From contig NC_011886.1 in assembly GCF_000022025.1 (NCBI RefSeq), forward strand, positions 3,699,209 to 3,763,208: DNA of 64,000 nt, in the 5' to 3' direction. The position numbers were made by a program, and so were the translations under genes. This stretch comes from Pseudarthrobacter chlorophenolicus A6 (lineage in GTDB: Bacteria > Actinomycetota > Actinomycetes > Actinomycetales > Micrococcaceae). The notes beneath the pieces were generated by a model. That model was not told the origin of the DNA. It made no database searches and worked only from the letters and a program-made list of their open reading frames with translations. Shown piece after piece: positions 8,370-17,345 of this stretch. Numbering within the stretch: the first letter of the stretch is position 1; each line of letters starts with the position of its first letter.

Positions 8370-8486
8370 TCATACCTTGAAGTACTTGGCCTCCGGGTGG
8401 TGGAACACGAACGCGTCGGTGGACTGCTCCGGGTGCAGCATCAGCTCGTCGCTGAGGTCCATGCCCATCCGCTCCGGCTTGAGGAG
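8370..8486 (-). repeat. metH 3'-end copy B (117 bp)
   Basis: The segment matches 11514-11630 with 10 mismatches in 117 bases; 8374-8429 are identical. It still reads as an open MetH C-terminus (about 38 codons, ending D-A-F-V-F-H-H-P-E-A-K-Y-F-K-V-stop), with M-D-L where the native copy has V-I-L. Most differences keep the protein unchanged, as expected of a tail from a related strain's metH rather than a decayed local duplicate. Confidence 0.92.
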
Positions 8487-8502
8487 TCCTTAAACAAATC
8501 GC

Positions 8503-9600
8503 CTATCGGAGCGTGTAGCCTGACACGTCGGCGACTATTTGAACGGTTGACCCCGGGCCGGACTCGGTGTTGGCGACCGTGACTTTGCCATCGCGACCTA
8601 TGGGTAGATAGGTCAGGTTGGGCACCGTTTGCCCGGCGCCGTAGTTCACGTTGGAGGCGTTCGGTTTCGCGGATCGGGAGGCGTATCCGGTGAGGTATCC
8701 AAACGACGTCGGTTCCGTGACAGTCAGGTTGACCCACACACCCGCAGCGTTTTCGGGGACGCCGTTTATTCCCGCGGCCTGGAATGAGATTGTGCCTCCG
8801 GCCTTCACCGGCCCGGACGAAGTCCTCGTGTCCAGGAACCGGGTCGGCGTGATACTTCCGAAGGCTCCTGCGTCAAGTGGCATCCCGGGCAGGAAGTACC
8901 CGGAGACGTCGGCGACCACCTGTGTGGTACCGGATGAAGTGTTCGCGATCGTGACTTTCCCATCGGGACCGAGCGGTACGACGGCCAGGTTTGGTACCGT
9001 CTGGCCCGGACCGAAGTTCACGTTTGAGGCGTTCGGTTTCGCCTTGCCGGAGGCATAGGCAGTCAAGAACCCCGCGGACTTTGCCTCCGTGACGGTGAGG
9101 TTTACGACAGCCGCGGAGGCGTTGGACGGGATTCCGTTTACCCCGCCGATCTGCAACGAGATGGTTCCGCCAGCAGGGACCGGACCCGAGGATGTCCGGG
9201 TGTCCAGGAACCGGGTCGGTGGTTTGGCCCCGAATGCTCCTACCGCCGTCGGAGTTCCACCTTTGAAGTACGCAGCGACGTCAGCGATCACTTGCGTAGT
9301 ACCGGATGAAGTGTTCGCGATCGTGACCTTCCCGTCGGCACCGAGCGGCACGACGGCCAGGTTCGGCACCGTCTGACCTCGACCGAAGTTCACGTTCGAG
9401 GCATTCGGTTTCGGTCCGCCGGAGGCATAGGCGGTAAGGAACCCGTCGGACTTCGTCTCGGTGGCAGTAAGGTTGACGACCACAGCGGAGGCATCAAGGG
9501 GCACGCCGTTCACGCCGCCGGCCTGGAATGAAACCGTACCCCCTGCTACGACAGGCCCCGAGGCGGAACGCGTGTCCAGGAACCTGGATGGGATGATCGG
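8503..9600 (-). repeat. three tandem FLDTR-type coding repeats
   Basis: Three units (about 9230-9600, 8870-9230 and 8503-8870) share long stretches at DNA level. For example, GAAGTGTTCGCGATCGTGAC occurs in both of the two upstream units (plus strand near 8937 and 9309). The near-identity of units 1 and 2 implies recent duplication or gene conversion. Confidence 0.8.
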
Positions 9601-11244
9601 CACTGAACTTCCAGGCCCCCCTGACGCGGCGACCGGAGAATAAGTGAGGACGCCTACGTCTTTCGACTCACCCACCGTCGACTGCAATAGCGCCGCATTC
9701 GTCGTTTCAGTCGCGTTCCCCGAATACAACGTGCCGATACCGGGCACCTTGGCATCCGCGTTAACTTTCAGCTTGTATGAACCTGAAGATAAGCCACCGA
9801 TACTGAACCGACCTGACTCGTCCGTGGAAGCGGAGCGCGTGACCAGGAAGCCGTCGTCGGTGAATGCCTCTACCAATGTGTCCGTCAGCGGGAAGCCATC
9901 AGGGCCGAGTACCTTGCCGGTAAGCACCCCACCGGAGATCAGTTGTGCGTCGTTCAGCTGTGTGGTCTGATCCGCTGCCACGGACACCGTCGCGGCCGCC
10001 GCGAGCCCGGCGGACTCATGCACGCTCCCGTAGAACTGGGCTTCGTCCGTTGCCGACCCATCAACGCGGTTGAAGGCAACCCGGTAGGTGCCGGGCGCCA
10101 GCCCGGAAACCTTAAACTTTCCGCCGGAATCCGCTAGGGGAAAATCTTGCCCGACCTGGTAACCCTGAGCGTCCAGCACCTGAATGCTCGTGGTTGTCGA
10201 CGCGACGCCTGATGATGTCAGGACTTTGCCGGTAATCGAGCCTCCTGCTGTCAGTAATGCATCAATCCCTGATACCACCTGACCGTTTGCCACCGTGACT
10301 CTGGACGCCGACGCCGGAACGGATGCGGCGTTGAACCATTGATTCCCGTAGGTCACACCGTCTCGGCCATTCGTCCTGCCCCCGGAGCCCGAGAAACCAA
10401 CGCGATAGTCGCCCGGCCACAACGGACCAATAACGTAGGAGTTGTTGCCAGAGGGGTTGCCCGTGACGCACTGCCGTGAAGCGGCAGCCCTGTTGAAATC
10501 AGCAGGACTGCCCCATGGCGTCGCACAGACCATGCCATGCAGCGGCCATGACCCGGCTTCGACCGGCGCCTCTCCTGCGATGAATCCGCCCGCAACCAGC
10601 GTCACGTCATCGAGCTTCTTTTCCTGGCCTGCTCTTAACTGTATGCGCTGGGCCGACCAGGAGTCTGGCACTCCTGGATAGAACGTCGAGGGCATCCTGG
10701 CCCCGGACCTGCCGGAAAACTCAACAGTAACGTCCCCAGGCGCGATACCCGCCAGCCTGTATCCGCCATCCAATCCCAACTGCGTGTCTCGGCCCCCCGC
10801 ACTAACTTTGACGTCGGACGTCATCATTCCCGCCGGGAGGATTGCTTTTCCGGAAACAACGGCCCCGGGGGCCAAGACCGCGTCGATTGTTGCCGCTTGC
10901 CCCTCGCTCAGTGAACCCGCATGATGCTGGGGCCGAAAGTTTGAATCGCTCGCAGCTCCAAAGCCTATGCTGAGGCTGTAACGGCCGGCTGGAAGTGCGG
11001 TAAACGAATATGACCCGCCAAGAAGGGCCCCGTGCGTCCTTACAACGCACGATCCGGAACCGCACACGTTCACGGTTACGGAAATCCTGGTGGCATCCTC
11101 GCCTTCAGGAGCAGTGATAACGCCGGAAATGGATGCGGTGTCTGCAGCCATCGCGGGACCGGCTGTCACTGGAACCAGAAGTGCGGCGAGCAGAACGGCC
11201 AGTGAGGAGAAGATGCCTACTGCCCGCAATCGTAAAATTCCCAT
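8503..11244 (-). CDS. large secreted protein with carboxypeptidase-regulatory-like and FLDTR repeats
   Basis: This 913-aa protein has a cleavable signal peptide (A-V-G-I-F-S-S-L..., cut after A-M-A-A). Residues ~35-540 hold a series of beta-sandwich modules resembling carboxypeptidase-regulatory-like or CNA-B domains, seen as recurring G-x-x-x-G-x-V-x-x-x-x-G and G-x-Y-x-L/V units. The C-terminal ~365 residues are three tandem repeats of about 120 residues, each opening with RFLDTR..SGPV, containing PNASNVN(F/Y)G.GQTVPNL and closing with ADV(S/A)GY. This repeat is widespread in secreted actinobacterial proteins, often beside enzymes, and is thought to be adhesive or substrate-binding. There is no catalytic domain and no LPXTG anchor. 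The gene lies between metH-tail copy B and native metH, and is cargo of unknown function. Confidence 0.85.
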   Translation of the reverse strand: MGILRLRAVGIFSSLAVLLAALLVPVTAGPAMAADTASISGVITAPEGEDATRISVTVNVCGSGSCVVRTHGALLGGSYSFTALPAGRYSLSIGFGAASDSNFRPQHHAGSLSEGQAATIDAVLAPGAVVSGKAILPAGMMTSDVKVSAGGRDTQLGLDGGYRLAGIAPGDVTVEFSGRSGARMPSTFYPGVPDSWSAQRIQLRAGQEKKLDDVTLVAGGFIAGEAPVEAGSWPLHGMVCATPWGSPADFNRAAASRQCVTGNPSGNNSYVIGPLWPGDYRVGFSGSGGRTNGRDGVTYGNQWFNAASVPASASRVTVANGQVVSGIDALLTAGGSITGKVLTSSGVASTTTSIQVLDAQGYQVGQDFPLADSGGKFKVSGLAPGTYRVAFNRVDGSATDEAQFYGSVHESAGLAAAATVSVAADQTTQLNDAQLISGGVLTGKVLGPDGFPLTDTLVEAFTDDGFLVTRSASTDESGRFSIGGLSSGSYKLKVNADAKVPGIGTLYSGNATETTNAALLQSTVGESKDVGVLTYSPVAASGGPGSSVPIIPSRFLDTRSASGPVVAGGTVSFQAGGVNGVPLDASAVVVNLTATETKSDGFLTAYASGGPKPNASNVNFGRGQTVPNLAVVPLGADGKVTIANTSSGTTQVIADVAAYFKGGTPTAVGAFGAKPPTRFLDTRTSSGPVPAGGTISLQIGGVNGIPSNASAAVVNLTVTEAKSAGFLTAYASGKAKPNASNVNFGPGQTVPNLAVVPLGPDGKVTIANTSSGTTQVVADVSGYFLPGMPLDAGAFGSITPTRFLDTRTSSGPVKAGGTISFQAAGINGVPENAAGVWVNLTVTEPTSFGYLTGYASRSAKPNASNVNYGAGQTVPNLTYLPIGRDGKVTVANTESGPGSTVQIVADVSGYTLR

Positions 11245-11456
11245 GACGATCTAATGCCCTCCGCTTGTGACTCGACAACGGCAGAAGGCCAGATGTCCCC
11301 CTGTATCTCCGGAAAGCATATAGCCGGCGTCAACGCTCGAGCGCTTACCCGCTGAATCGCACACGAATCCGTATCCGGACAAATCAGTCAGATACGTCTT
11401 CCTTGAGCCCTCTCTGAGCTGGGCAGATGTCTCAGGCAACTAACACGTCGGCCGAA

Positions 11457-11474
11457 AACCCGTTCATCCGGGTT
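11457..11474 (-). terminator. metH: weak hairpin downstream of metH
   Basis: On the minus strand AACCCG/CGGGTT (6 bp, 6-base loop) is followed by a short T-run, about 40 bases past the metH stop. The rest of the ~270 bp between metH and the secreted-protein gene (11245-11513) shows no gene. Confidence 0.4.
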
Positions 11475-11513
11475 CAGCTCCTCGGCCCTCAAAGTGCGTG
11501 GTACACCCGCAAC

Positions 11514-14500
11514 TCACACCTTGAAGTACTTGGCCTCCGGGTGGTGGAACACGAACGCGTCGGTGGACTGCTCGGGGTGGAGCATCAGTTCGTCGCTGAG
11601 GATCACGCCCATGCGCTCGGGCTTGAGCAGCTCCACCACCTTGCGGCGGTCCTCCATATCCGGGCAGGCGGGGTAGCCCAGCGAGAACCGGGCACCGCGG
11701 TAGTCCAGCTTGAACAGGCCGGCCTTGTCCTTGGGTTCTTCGGCGGCGAAGCCCAGCTCCTTGCGGATCCGGGAGTGCCAGAACTCGGCCAGGGATTCGG
11801 TGAGCTGCATGACCAGGCCGTTGAGCTCGTAGTAGTCGCGGTACTGGTTGGCGGCGAACATCTTGGAGGTGAACTCCTCGATCTTCGAGCCGGCGGTGAC
11901 CAGCTGCACCGGCAGCACGTCGATCTGGCCCGACTCGCGGGACCGCACAAAGTCGGCCAGGCAGAGGTGCCGGTCGCGGCGCTGGCGCGGAAAGCTGAAG
12001 CGCAGGCGCTCGGTGCCGATCGAACCGCCTGAACCGCCGTCCGGGGCGAGCAGGCCCGCGGCGCCCAGGACGCCGTCGCGGTCTTCGCCGTGGTGCAGCA
12101 CCACCACGTCCTCGCCTTCGGTGACAACCGGGAAGTACCCGTACGCCACGGAGGCGTCCAGCATGCCCTCGCCGAGGATGCGGTCCAGCCAGTAGCGCAG
12201 GCGCGGCCGGCCTTCGCGTTCCACCAGTTCCTCGTAGGAGGCGCCGTCCTCGCCGCGGCCGGGCTTGAGGCCCCACTGGCCCATGAAGGTGGCGCGTTCG
12301 TCGAGGAAGCTGGCGTAGTCGTTCAGTGCTACGCCGCGCACAATGCGGGTGCCCCAGAACGGCGGCGCGGGCACCGCGTTGTCAGCGACGACGTCGGACC
12401 GGCCGGGCATTGCCTCGGGCTCGGTCACGGTGAAGGTGGGGCCGCTGCGGTGGATGCGCTTCTTCAGCGGCGGCAGGCCCACGGAGTTAGGGTCCTCGCC
12501 GCGGGCCACGCGGACCAGCGGTTCCATCAGGGCCAGGCCTTCGAAGGCGTCCTTGGCGTAGCGGACGGTGCCCTCGAACTGCTCAGCGAGGTCCTGCTCC
12601 ACGTAGGCGCGGGTGAGGGCGGCGCCGCCCAGGATGACGGGCCACTTCTTCGCCAGGCCGCGGGACTGCAGCTCGGCCAGGTTGTCCTTCATCACCACGG
12701 TGGATTTCACCAGCAGGCCGGACATGCCGATCACGTCGGCGTCGTGCTCCTCGGCGGCGGCGATGATCTCGGCGATGCCCTGCTTGATGCCGATGTTGAT
12801 GACGTTGTAGCCGTTGTTGGTGAGGATGATGTCCACCAGGTTCTTGCCGATATCGTGCACGTCGCCGCGGACGGTGGCGATCACCATGGTGCCCTTGCCG
12901 GAGGAGTCCGACTTCTCCATGTGCGGCTCCAGCAGGGCCACGGCGTTCTTCATCACCTCGGCGGACTGCAGCACGAACGGCAGCTGCATCTCGCCGGCGC
13001 CGAAGCGTTCGCCCACCACCTTCATGCCCTCGAGGAGCTGGTCGTTGATGATGGAAAGCGGGCTCATGCCTTCGCTGCGGGCCAGGTCCAGGTCCGCTTC
13101 GAGGCCCTTGCCTTCGCCGTCGATGATGCGGCGCTGCAGGCGTTCGCCGGTGGGCAGGGCGGCGAGTTCCGCGGCGCGCTGGTCCTTCAGCGCTGCGGTG
13201 TCGACGCCGGCGAACAGGTCCAGCATGATAGCCAGCGGATCGTAGGTGACGTTCCCGTCGGCGTCGTACTCGCGGCGGTCGTAGACGAGGTCCAGGGCCA
13301 CCTTGCGCTGCTCCTCCGGGAGGGAGGCGAGCGGGACGATCTTGGCGGCGTCGATGATGCCGCTGGTGAGGCCGGCCTGGACGGCTTCGTGCAGGAACAC
13401 GGAGTTGAGCACCATGCGCGCGGCCGGGTTCAGTCCGAAGGAGACGTTGGAGACGCCGAGGGTGGTGTTGATGCCGGGGTACTTGGTGGTGATCTGGCGG
13501 ATGGCCTCGATGGTTTCGATGCCGTCGCGGCGGGTTTCTTCCTGGCCCGTGGCTACGGGGAAGGTGAGGGCGTCCACGATGATGTCCTCGACGCGCATGC
13601 CCCAGTCGTTTACCAGGGAGTCGACCAGGCGGGAGGCGATGGCGACCTTGCCGTCGGTGGTGCGGGCCTGGCCCTGTTCGTCGATGGTCAGGGCGATCAC
13701 GGCGGTGCCGTGTTCCTTGACCAGCGGCATGATGCGGGCGAAGCGGCTGGTGGGGCCGTCGCCGTCTTCGTAGTTGACGGAGTTGACCACTGGGCGGCCG
13801 CCGATGAGCTCGAGTCCGGCCTGCAGGACGGGCGGTTCCGTGGAGTCGATGACAAGCGGGAGGGTGGAGGCCGACGCGAACCGGGAGACGATCTCCTTGA
13901 TGTCCGCGACGCCGTCGCGCCCCACGTAATCGATGCAGACATCCAGCAGGTGCGCGCCCACGCGGACCTGCTCGCGGGCGATGTCCACGCAGTCGTCCCA
14001 GCGCTCCTCGAGCATTGCCTGGCGGAAGGCCTTGGAGCCGTTGGCGTTGGTGCGCTCGCCGATGGCCAGGTAGGCGGACTCCTGGTCGAAGTTCACGTGG
14101 TGGTAGAGGGAGGCGATGCCGGCTTCGCGCTCGGTGGGAATTCGTGCCGGTGCTGTTTTGTCTTCGGTCTCCACGGCCTTGGCGCGGAAGGGCGCTAGAC
14201 GTTCGACGACGGCGGCCAGGTGCTCCGGCGTCGTACCGCAGCAGCCGCCCACCAGGCCCAGGCCGAATTCGCGGACGAACTGTTCGTGCGCGGTGGCGAG
14301 TTCGGCGGGCGAGAGCGGGTAGTGCGCGCCGTTGGGGCCGAGGACGGGCAGGCCGGCGTTTGGCATGCAGGCGATGGCGACCGTGGACTGCTTGGAGAGG
14401 TGGCGGAGGTGTTCGCTCATCTCGTCCGGGCCGGTGGCGCAGTTCAGGCCGATGGCGTCGACGCCGAGCGGTTCCAAGGCGGTGAGCGCGGCGCCGATTT

Positions 14501-15158
14501 CGGAGCCCATGAGCATGGTTCCGGTGGTTTCAACCGTCACCTCCACGAAGATGGGGAGGCGGATTCCCTTGGAGACGATGGCCTGCCTGCAGCCGTTGAC
14601 TGCGGCCTTGGTCTGCAGGAGGTCCTGGCTGGTTTCGATGAGGAACGCGTCCGCGCCGCCGTCGATCAGGCCCTCTGCCTGCAGGGCGAAGGTCTGCTTG
14701 AGGTGGTCGTAAGTGGTGTGGCCGAGGCTGGGGAGCTTGGTGCCTGGGCCCATGGAGCCGAGGACCCAGCGCATGCGGCCGTCTGTTTCTTCGGCGGCTT
14801 CGGCGCGTTGGCGGGCGATCCTGGCGCCCTTGTTTGCCAGTTCTTCGATGCGGTCATCGATGCCGTAGTCCGAGAGGTTGGACCAGTTGGCGCCGAAGGT
14901 GTTGGTTTCCACGGCGTCAATGCCGGTGGCGAAGTAGGCGTCGTGGATGTCCGCGATGACGTCCGGCCGGGTGTCGTTGAGGATCTCGTTGCAGCCCTCC
15001 AGATTCTGGAAATCCGTCTCGAGGGACAGGTCCCGGCCCTGCAGCATGGTGCCCATGGCGCCGTCCGCAATGACGACCCGGTGGTTGACCGCGTCCAGGA
15101 GCGCCTGCGCGCGCACGGGCCGGGCGACGGACTCTATATCAAGAGCAAAACGGGGCAT
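11514..15158 (-). CDS. metH: cobalamin-dependent methionine synthase
   Basis: This 1214-aa cytoplasmic enzyme transfers a methyl group from 5-methyl-THF through cobalamin to homocysteine, making methionine. All four modules are visible. The homocysteine/zinc domain has Cys near 237 (NCATG) and a Cys pair near 302 (GGCCGTTPEH). The pterin-binding domain starts near 355. The cobalamin domain carries the DVHDIGKN lower-ligand His near 766. The AdoMet-activation domain runs from ~900 to the end, with the conserved Y-Y-E-L-N-G-L. Length matches the family. No strong ribosome site precedes ATG 15158. No cobalamin or SAH riboswitch was convincing in 15159-15396. The 3' end is notable because two further partial copies of it lie downstream at 8370-8486 and 7366-7401, separated by foreign-looking genes. 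Confidence 0.97.
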   Translation of the reverse strand: MPRFALDIESVARPVRAQALLDAVNHRVVIADGAMGTMLQGRDLSLETDFQNLEGCNEILNDTRPDVIADIHDAYFATGIDAVETNTFGANWSNLSDYGIDDRIEELANKGARIARQRAEAAEETDGRMRWVLGSMGPGTKLPSLGHTTYDHLKQTFALQAEGLIDGGADAFLIETSQDLLQTKAAVNGCRQAIVSKGIRLPIFVEVTVETTGTMLMGSEIGAALTALEPLGVDAIGLNCATGPDEMSEHLRHLSKQSTVAIACMPNAGLPVLGPNGAHYPLSPAELATAHEQFVREFGLGLVGGCCGTTPEHLAAVVERLAPFRAKAVETEDKTAPARIPTEREAGIASLYHHVNFDQESAYLAIGERTNANGSKAFRQAMLEERWDDCVDIAREQVRVGAHLLDVCIDYVGRDGVADIKEIVSRFASASTLPLVIDSTEPPVLQAGLELIGGRPVVNSVNYEDGDGPTSRFARIMPLVKEHGTAVIALTIDEQGQARTTDGKVAIASRLVDSLVNDWGMRVEDIIVDALTFPVATGQEETRRDGIETIEAIRQITTKYPGINTTLGVSNVSFGLNPAARMVLNSVFLHEAVQAGLTSGIIDAAKIVPLASLPEEQRKVALDLVYDRREYDADGNVTYDPLAIMLDLFAGVDTAALKDQRAAELAALPTGERLQRRIIDGEGKGLEADLDLARSEGMSPLSIINDQLLEGMKVVGERFGAGEMQLPFVLQSAEVMKNAVALLEPHMEKSDSSGKGTMVIATVRGDVHDIGKNLVDIILTNNGYNVINIGIKQGIAEIIAAAEEHDADVIGMSGLLVKSTVVMKDNLAELQSRGLAKKWPVILGGAALTRAYVEQDLAEQFEGTVRYAKDAFEGLALMEPLVRVARGEDPNSVGLPPLKKRIHRSGPTFTVTEPEAMPGRSDVVADNAVPAPPFWGTRIVRGVALNDYASFLDERATFMGQWGLKPGRGEDGASYEELVEREGRPRLRYWLDRILGEGMLDASVAYGYFPVVTEGEDVVVLHHGEDRDGVLGAAGLLAPDGGSGGSIGTERLRFSFPRQRRDRHLCLADFVRSRESGQIDVLPVQLVTAGSKIEEFTSKMFAANQYRDYYELNGLVMQLTESLAEFWHSRIRKELGFAAEEPKDKAGLFKLDYRGARFSLGYPACPDMEDRRKVVELLKPERMGVILSDELMLHPEQSTDAFVFHHPEAKYFKV

Positions 15159-15396
15159 CTCAACAGGTTACGTGTGGGGGCTGACACGTTTCGCTGTATG
15201 TCTGTGTACTACGGCGGGGGCCTCCTTGCGGTCTGCTCCTCGGACGAGTCGGGCAGCCGGGAAGGGTCAGCGTCCAAATGCCCATAGCGAGTTGCGTGTA
15301 AAAGTCGCTGATCACATGTAGGTTTTTGCTTCACAGCTTGAAATTGCATCTGGCACGTAGACGTGACCAGTTATAGCGGCCTTACTGGGGGTAAGA

Positions 15397-16488
15397 ATGG
15401 AATTCGCGGAAAAGCTTTCGGCTCTGGCGGCAAAGGTGCGGCAGCAGCGGGGTGTGATCCAAACAGAAGAGGCAACGAAGAACGCCTTCGTCATGCCTTT
15501 TATCTCGACGATCCTTGGCTACGACGTCTTCAACCCTATGGAGGTCGTACCTGAGTTCATTGCGGACGTGGGGCTGAAGAAGGGCGAGAAGATCGACTAT
15601 GCCATCGTCAAGGACGGCGAAGTTCAGATCCTGATCGAGTGCAAGAAGTCGACTGAGCCCGTGAAAATCGAGCATGCTTCACAGCTTTTCCGCTACTTCG
15701 CGGTGACCAATGCTCGCATTGCGATCCTGACGAATGGAGAGGTTTACCAGTTCTTCACTGACTTGGACGCTCCGAACCGCATGGATGCCAAGCCGTTCCT
15801 CGTCCTGGATCTGAACGACATCGACCAGTCGCTGATCCCTGAACTCCAAAAACTGTCCAAAGACGTCTTCGATCTGGATTCGATTATCAGTGCTGCCGGA
15901 GAACTGAAATACATCGGCGAACTTAAGCGAACGCTCGCAGCGCAGTTCAAGGAACCAGAGGATGAGTGGGTCAAGTTCCTGACCACAAGGGTCTACACCG
16001 GTCCTTACACGCAAAAGGTTCGGGAGCAGTTCACCACCTTGGTTTCCAAAGCGACTAAGCAATTCCTTAATGACCAGGTCAACGAACGTCTGAAGAAAGC
16101 TCTTGGCAACCCCGGGTTTCCGCAGACCGAGGAGGCAACCATCCCCACCGCTGTTACCAGCACGCCGGTTGCCGAAGCGGATCTTGCGGAGGTCGACGCG
16201 CTGGAAACAACACTTGAGGAAATCGAGGGCTACCAGATCGTACGCGCGATCGTCTGCAGCGAGGTGAAGCCTGTCCGCGTAGCGCAGCGCGACGCAAAGT
16301 CCTACTTCGCAGTACTCCTGGACGACAACAACCGGAAGCCTATCGCGCGCCTGCACTTCAACCGGACCCAGAAGTACATCGGCATATTCGATGACAACAA
16401 AGAAGAGACCCGCGTTCCCATCAGCTCGCTTGAGGAGATCTACGAGCACACCGAAGCATTGCGCGCGACGGTAAAGAGTTACCTGTGA
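15397..16488 (+). CDS. solitary type I restriction HSDR_N-like nuclease-domain protein
   Basis: This 363-aa protein resembles the N-terminal nuclease domain of type I restriction R subunits (HSDR_N) without the helicase part. The PD-(D/E)xK core is visible around residues 66-83 as K-I-D-Y...I-E-C-K-K, with an upstream Glu-rich helix starting E-E-A-T-K-N-A-F. A C-terminal ~100-residue domain is unassigned. Stand-alone proteins of this type occur in prophages and defence or mobile islands; activity on DNA is inferred, not shown. GGGGG lies about 6 bases before ATG 15397. GC content is visibly lower than in metH. No methylase or specificity gene is nearby, so it is not a complete restriction system. 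Its stop overlaps the GTG of the small frame at 16485, which suggests an operon. Confidence 0.8.
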   Translation: MEFAEKLSALAAKVRQQRGVIQTEEATKNAFVMPFISTILGYDVFNPMEVVPEFIADVGLKKGEKIDYAIVKDGEVQILIECKKSTEPVKIEHASQLFRYFAVTNARIAILTNGEVYQFFTDLDAPNRMDAKPFLVLDLNDIDQSLIPELQKLSKDVFDLDSIISAAGELKYIGELKRTLAAQFKEPEDEWVKFLTTRVYTGPYTQKVREQFTTLVSKATKQFLNDQVNERLKKALGNPGFPQTEEATIPTAVTSTPVAEADLAEVDALETTLEEIEGYQIVRAIVCSEVKPVRVAQRDAKSYFAVLLDDNNRKPIARLHFNRTQKYIGIFDDNKEETRVPISSLEEIYEHTEALRATVKSYL

Positions 16489-16619
16489 CTGAGGTTGCTT
16501 CTGATCTCGATCGGCTACTCGTCGCAATTGCGGCGATACCAACACCAGGGAAAGAATGGCCCGGAGGGTATCCTGACCGCCAGAAAGCTAAGGTGAAGCG
16601 GTGTCCTTACCTCACTTAG
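16485..16619 (+). pseudogene. 44-aa frame, possible truncated gene remnant
   Basis: The frame starts at a GTG overlapping the stop of the nuclease gene (GTGA) and ends 19 bases inside the next gene. Its product contains G-K-E-W-P-G-G-Y-P-D-R. I recall W-P-G-G-Y-P followed by a longer conserved helix at the start of an actinobacterial island protein family, so this could be that gene cut off by a deletion, but the match is from memory. It could equally be a genuine short coupling peptide or chance. Confidence 0.3.
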
Positions 16620-17310
16620 ACACCGAAAAGACGTTCGCGCTCATTGAAGAGATGAGTTCTGCCAGGAATTTGTTGGCTTATGGAACGCGCGTGGTTCGTA
16701 CGGCCGCTTTCTTAGATACAACGCGAGACCCCATCTTGACCATGCTTTCAATCGGTGTCGAAAAGCTCTACAAGCTCACGCTCGGGCTTGCATCTCTGGA
16801 CACCAGGCAATCGTGGCCCACCAAAGCCGAGATGAAGGGCTTTGGTCACAACTTGGCTGACATGCACTCATCTGTCATGACAGAGCTTTCGCGGCGAACG
16901 GCCGTCAGCACGTTATACGTACGCGGCCTATTGGCAGAGGTTGAGGCTGATGCCGTCGTCATCCCGCTCATCAACACTCTCGGTAGATATGGCCAGTCCG
17001 GGCGCTTTTACCATCTCGACCGCTTGGAGACACACCTCAGCCATGGGAAAGTCCCAGCGTCTACTGGCAGCGAATGGAGGACGCTGTGCTCAAAGATCGG
17101 CATATAGCAGCGGCATACACAGCGGCCATGGAAGATCCCTTGAAGAGCGCACCGTGGGACCATCTGCACACGTCGATCAACAAACGCATCGCCGACACCG
17201 TCGAGCGTCTTTGGATGATGATTGCTGTCTGTGGACGAAACCATGCGCTTGGTGACGCAGGGACCATTTTTGGCTTTGAGGTCCACCCAGATGCCGTTGG
17301 TCGGCAGTAA
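16601..17310 (+). pseudogene. hypothetical protein interrupted by a -1 frameshift near 17073
   Basis: Frame one runs from GTG 16601 (168 aa, stop at 17107) and contains an alpha-helical region with E-K-L-Y-K-L-T-L-G-L. At the codons for G-S-E-W the reading continues naturally in the -1 frame as E-D-A-V-L-K-D-R-H-I...to the stop at 17310, which would give about 236 residues. The simplest explanation is loss of one G from a run (TGGAGG where TGGGAGG is expected). It may be a true mutation, a sequencing error or programmed slippage. I do not recognise a function. It follows the nuclease gene closely and AAGGTG precedes the start, so both may be one island operon. Confidence 0.65.
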
Positions 17311-17345
17311 CCCGACTGGCGCAGACCGATCCCGACGAAGTCTAC

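Noticed and set aside
7366..11545. Complete integrative element or prophage at metH
   Set aside because: Direct repeats of the gene end are present, but there is no integrase, excisionase, replication or transfer gene between them.
12090..14198. 702-residue open frame antisense to metH
   Set aside because: It is the mirror of high-GC codon bias in metH; composition is low-complexity (H, V, G, D) and no family motif or ribosome site is present.
15159..15300. Possible SAH or cobalamin riboswitch upstream of metH
   Set aside because: The minus strand has CCGAGGAGC, which recalls the start of an SAH riboswitch, but the required 3' pairing elements and the cobalamin box are missing.
15397..17310. 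Complete type I restriction-modification system
   Set aside because: Only an HSDR_N-type domain is present; helicase, methylase and specificity genes are missing.
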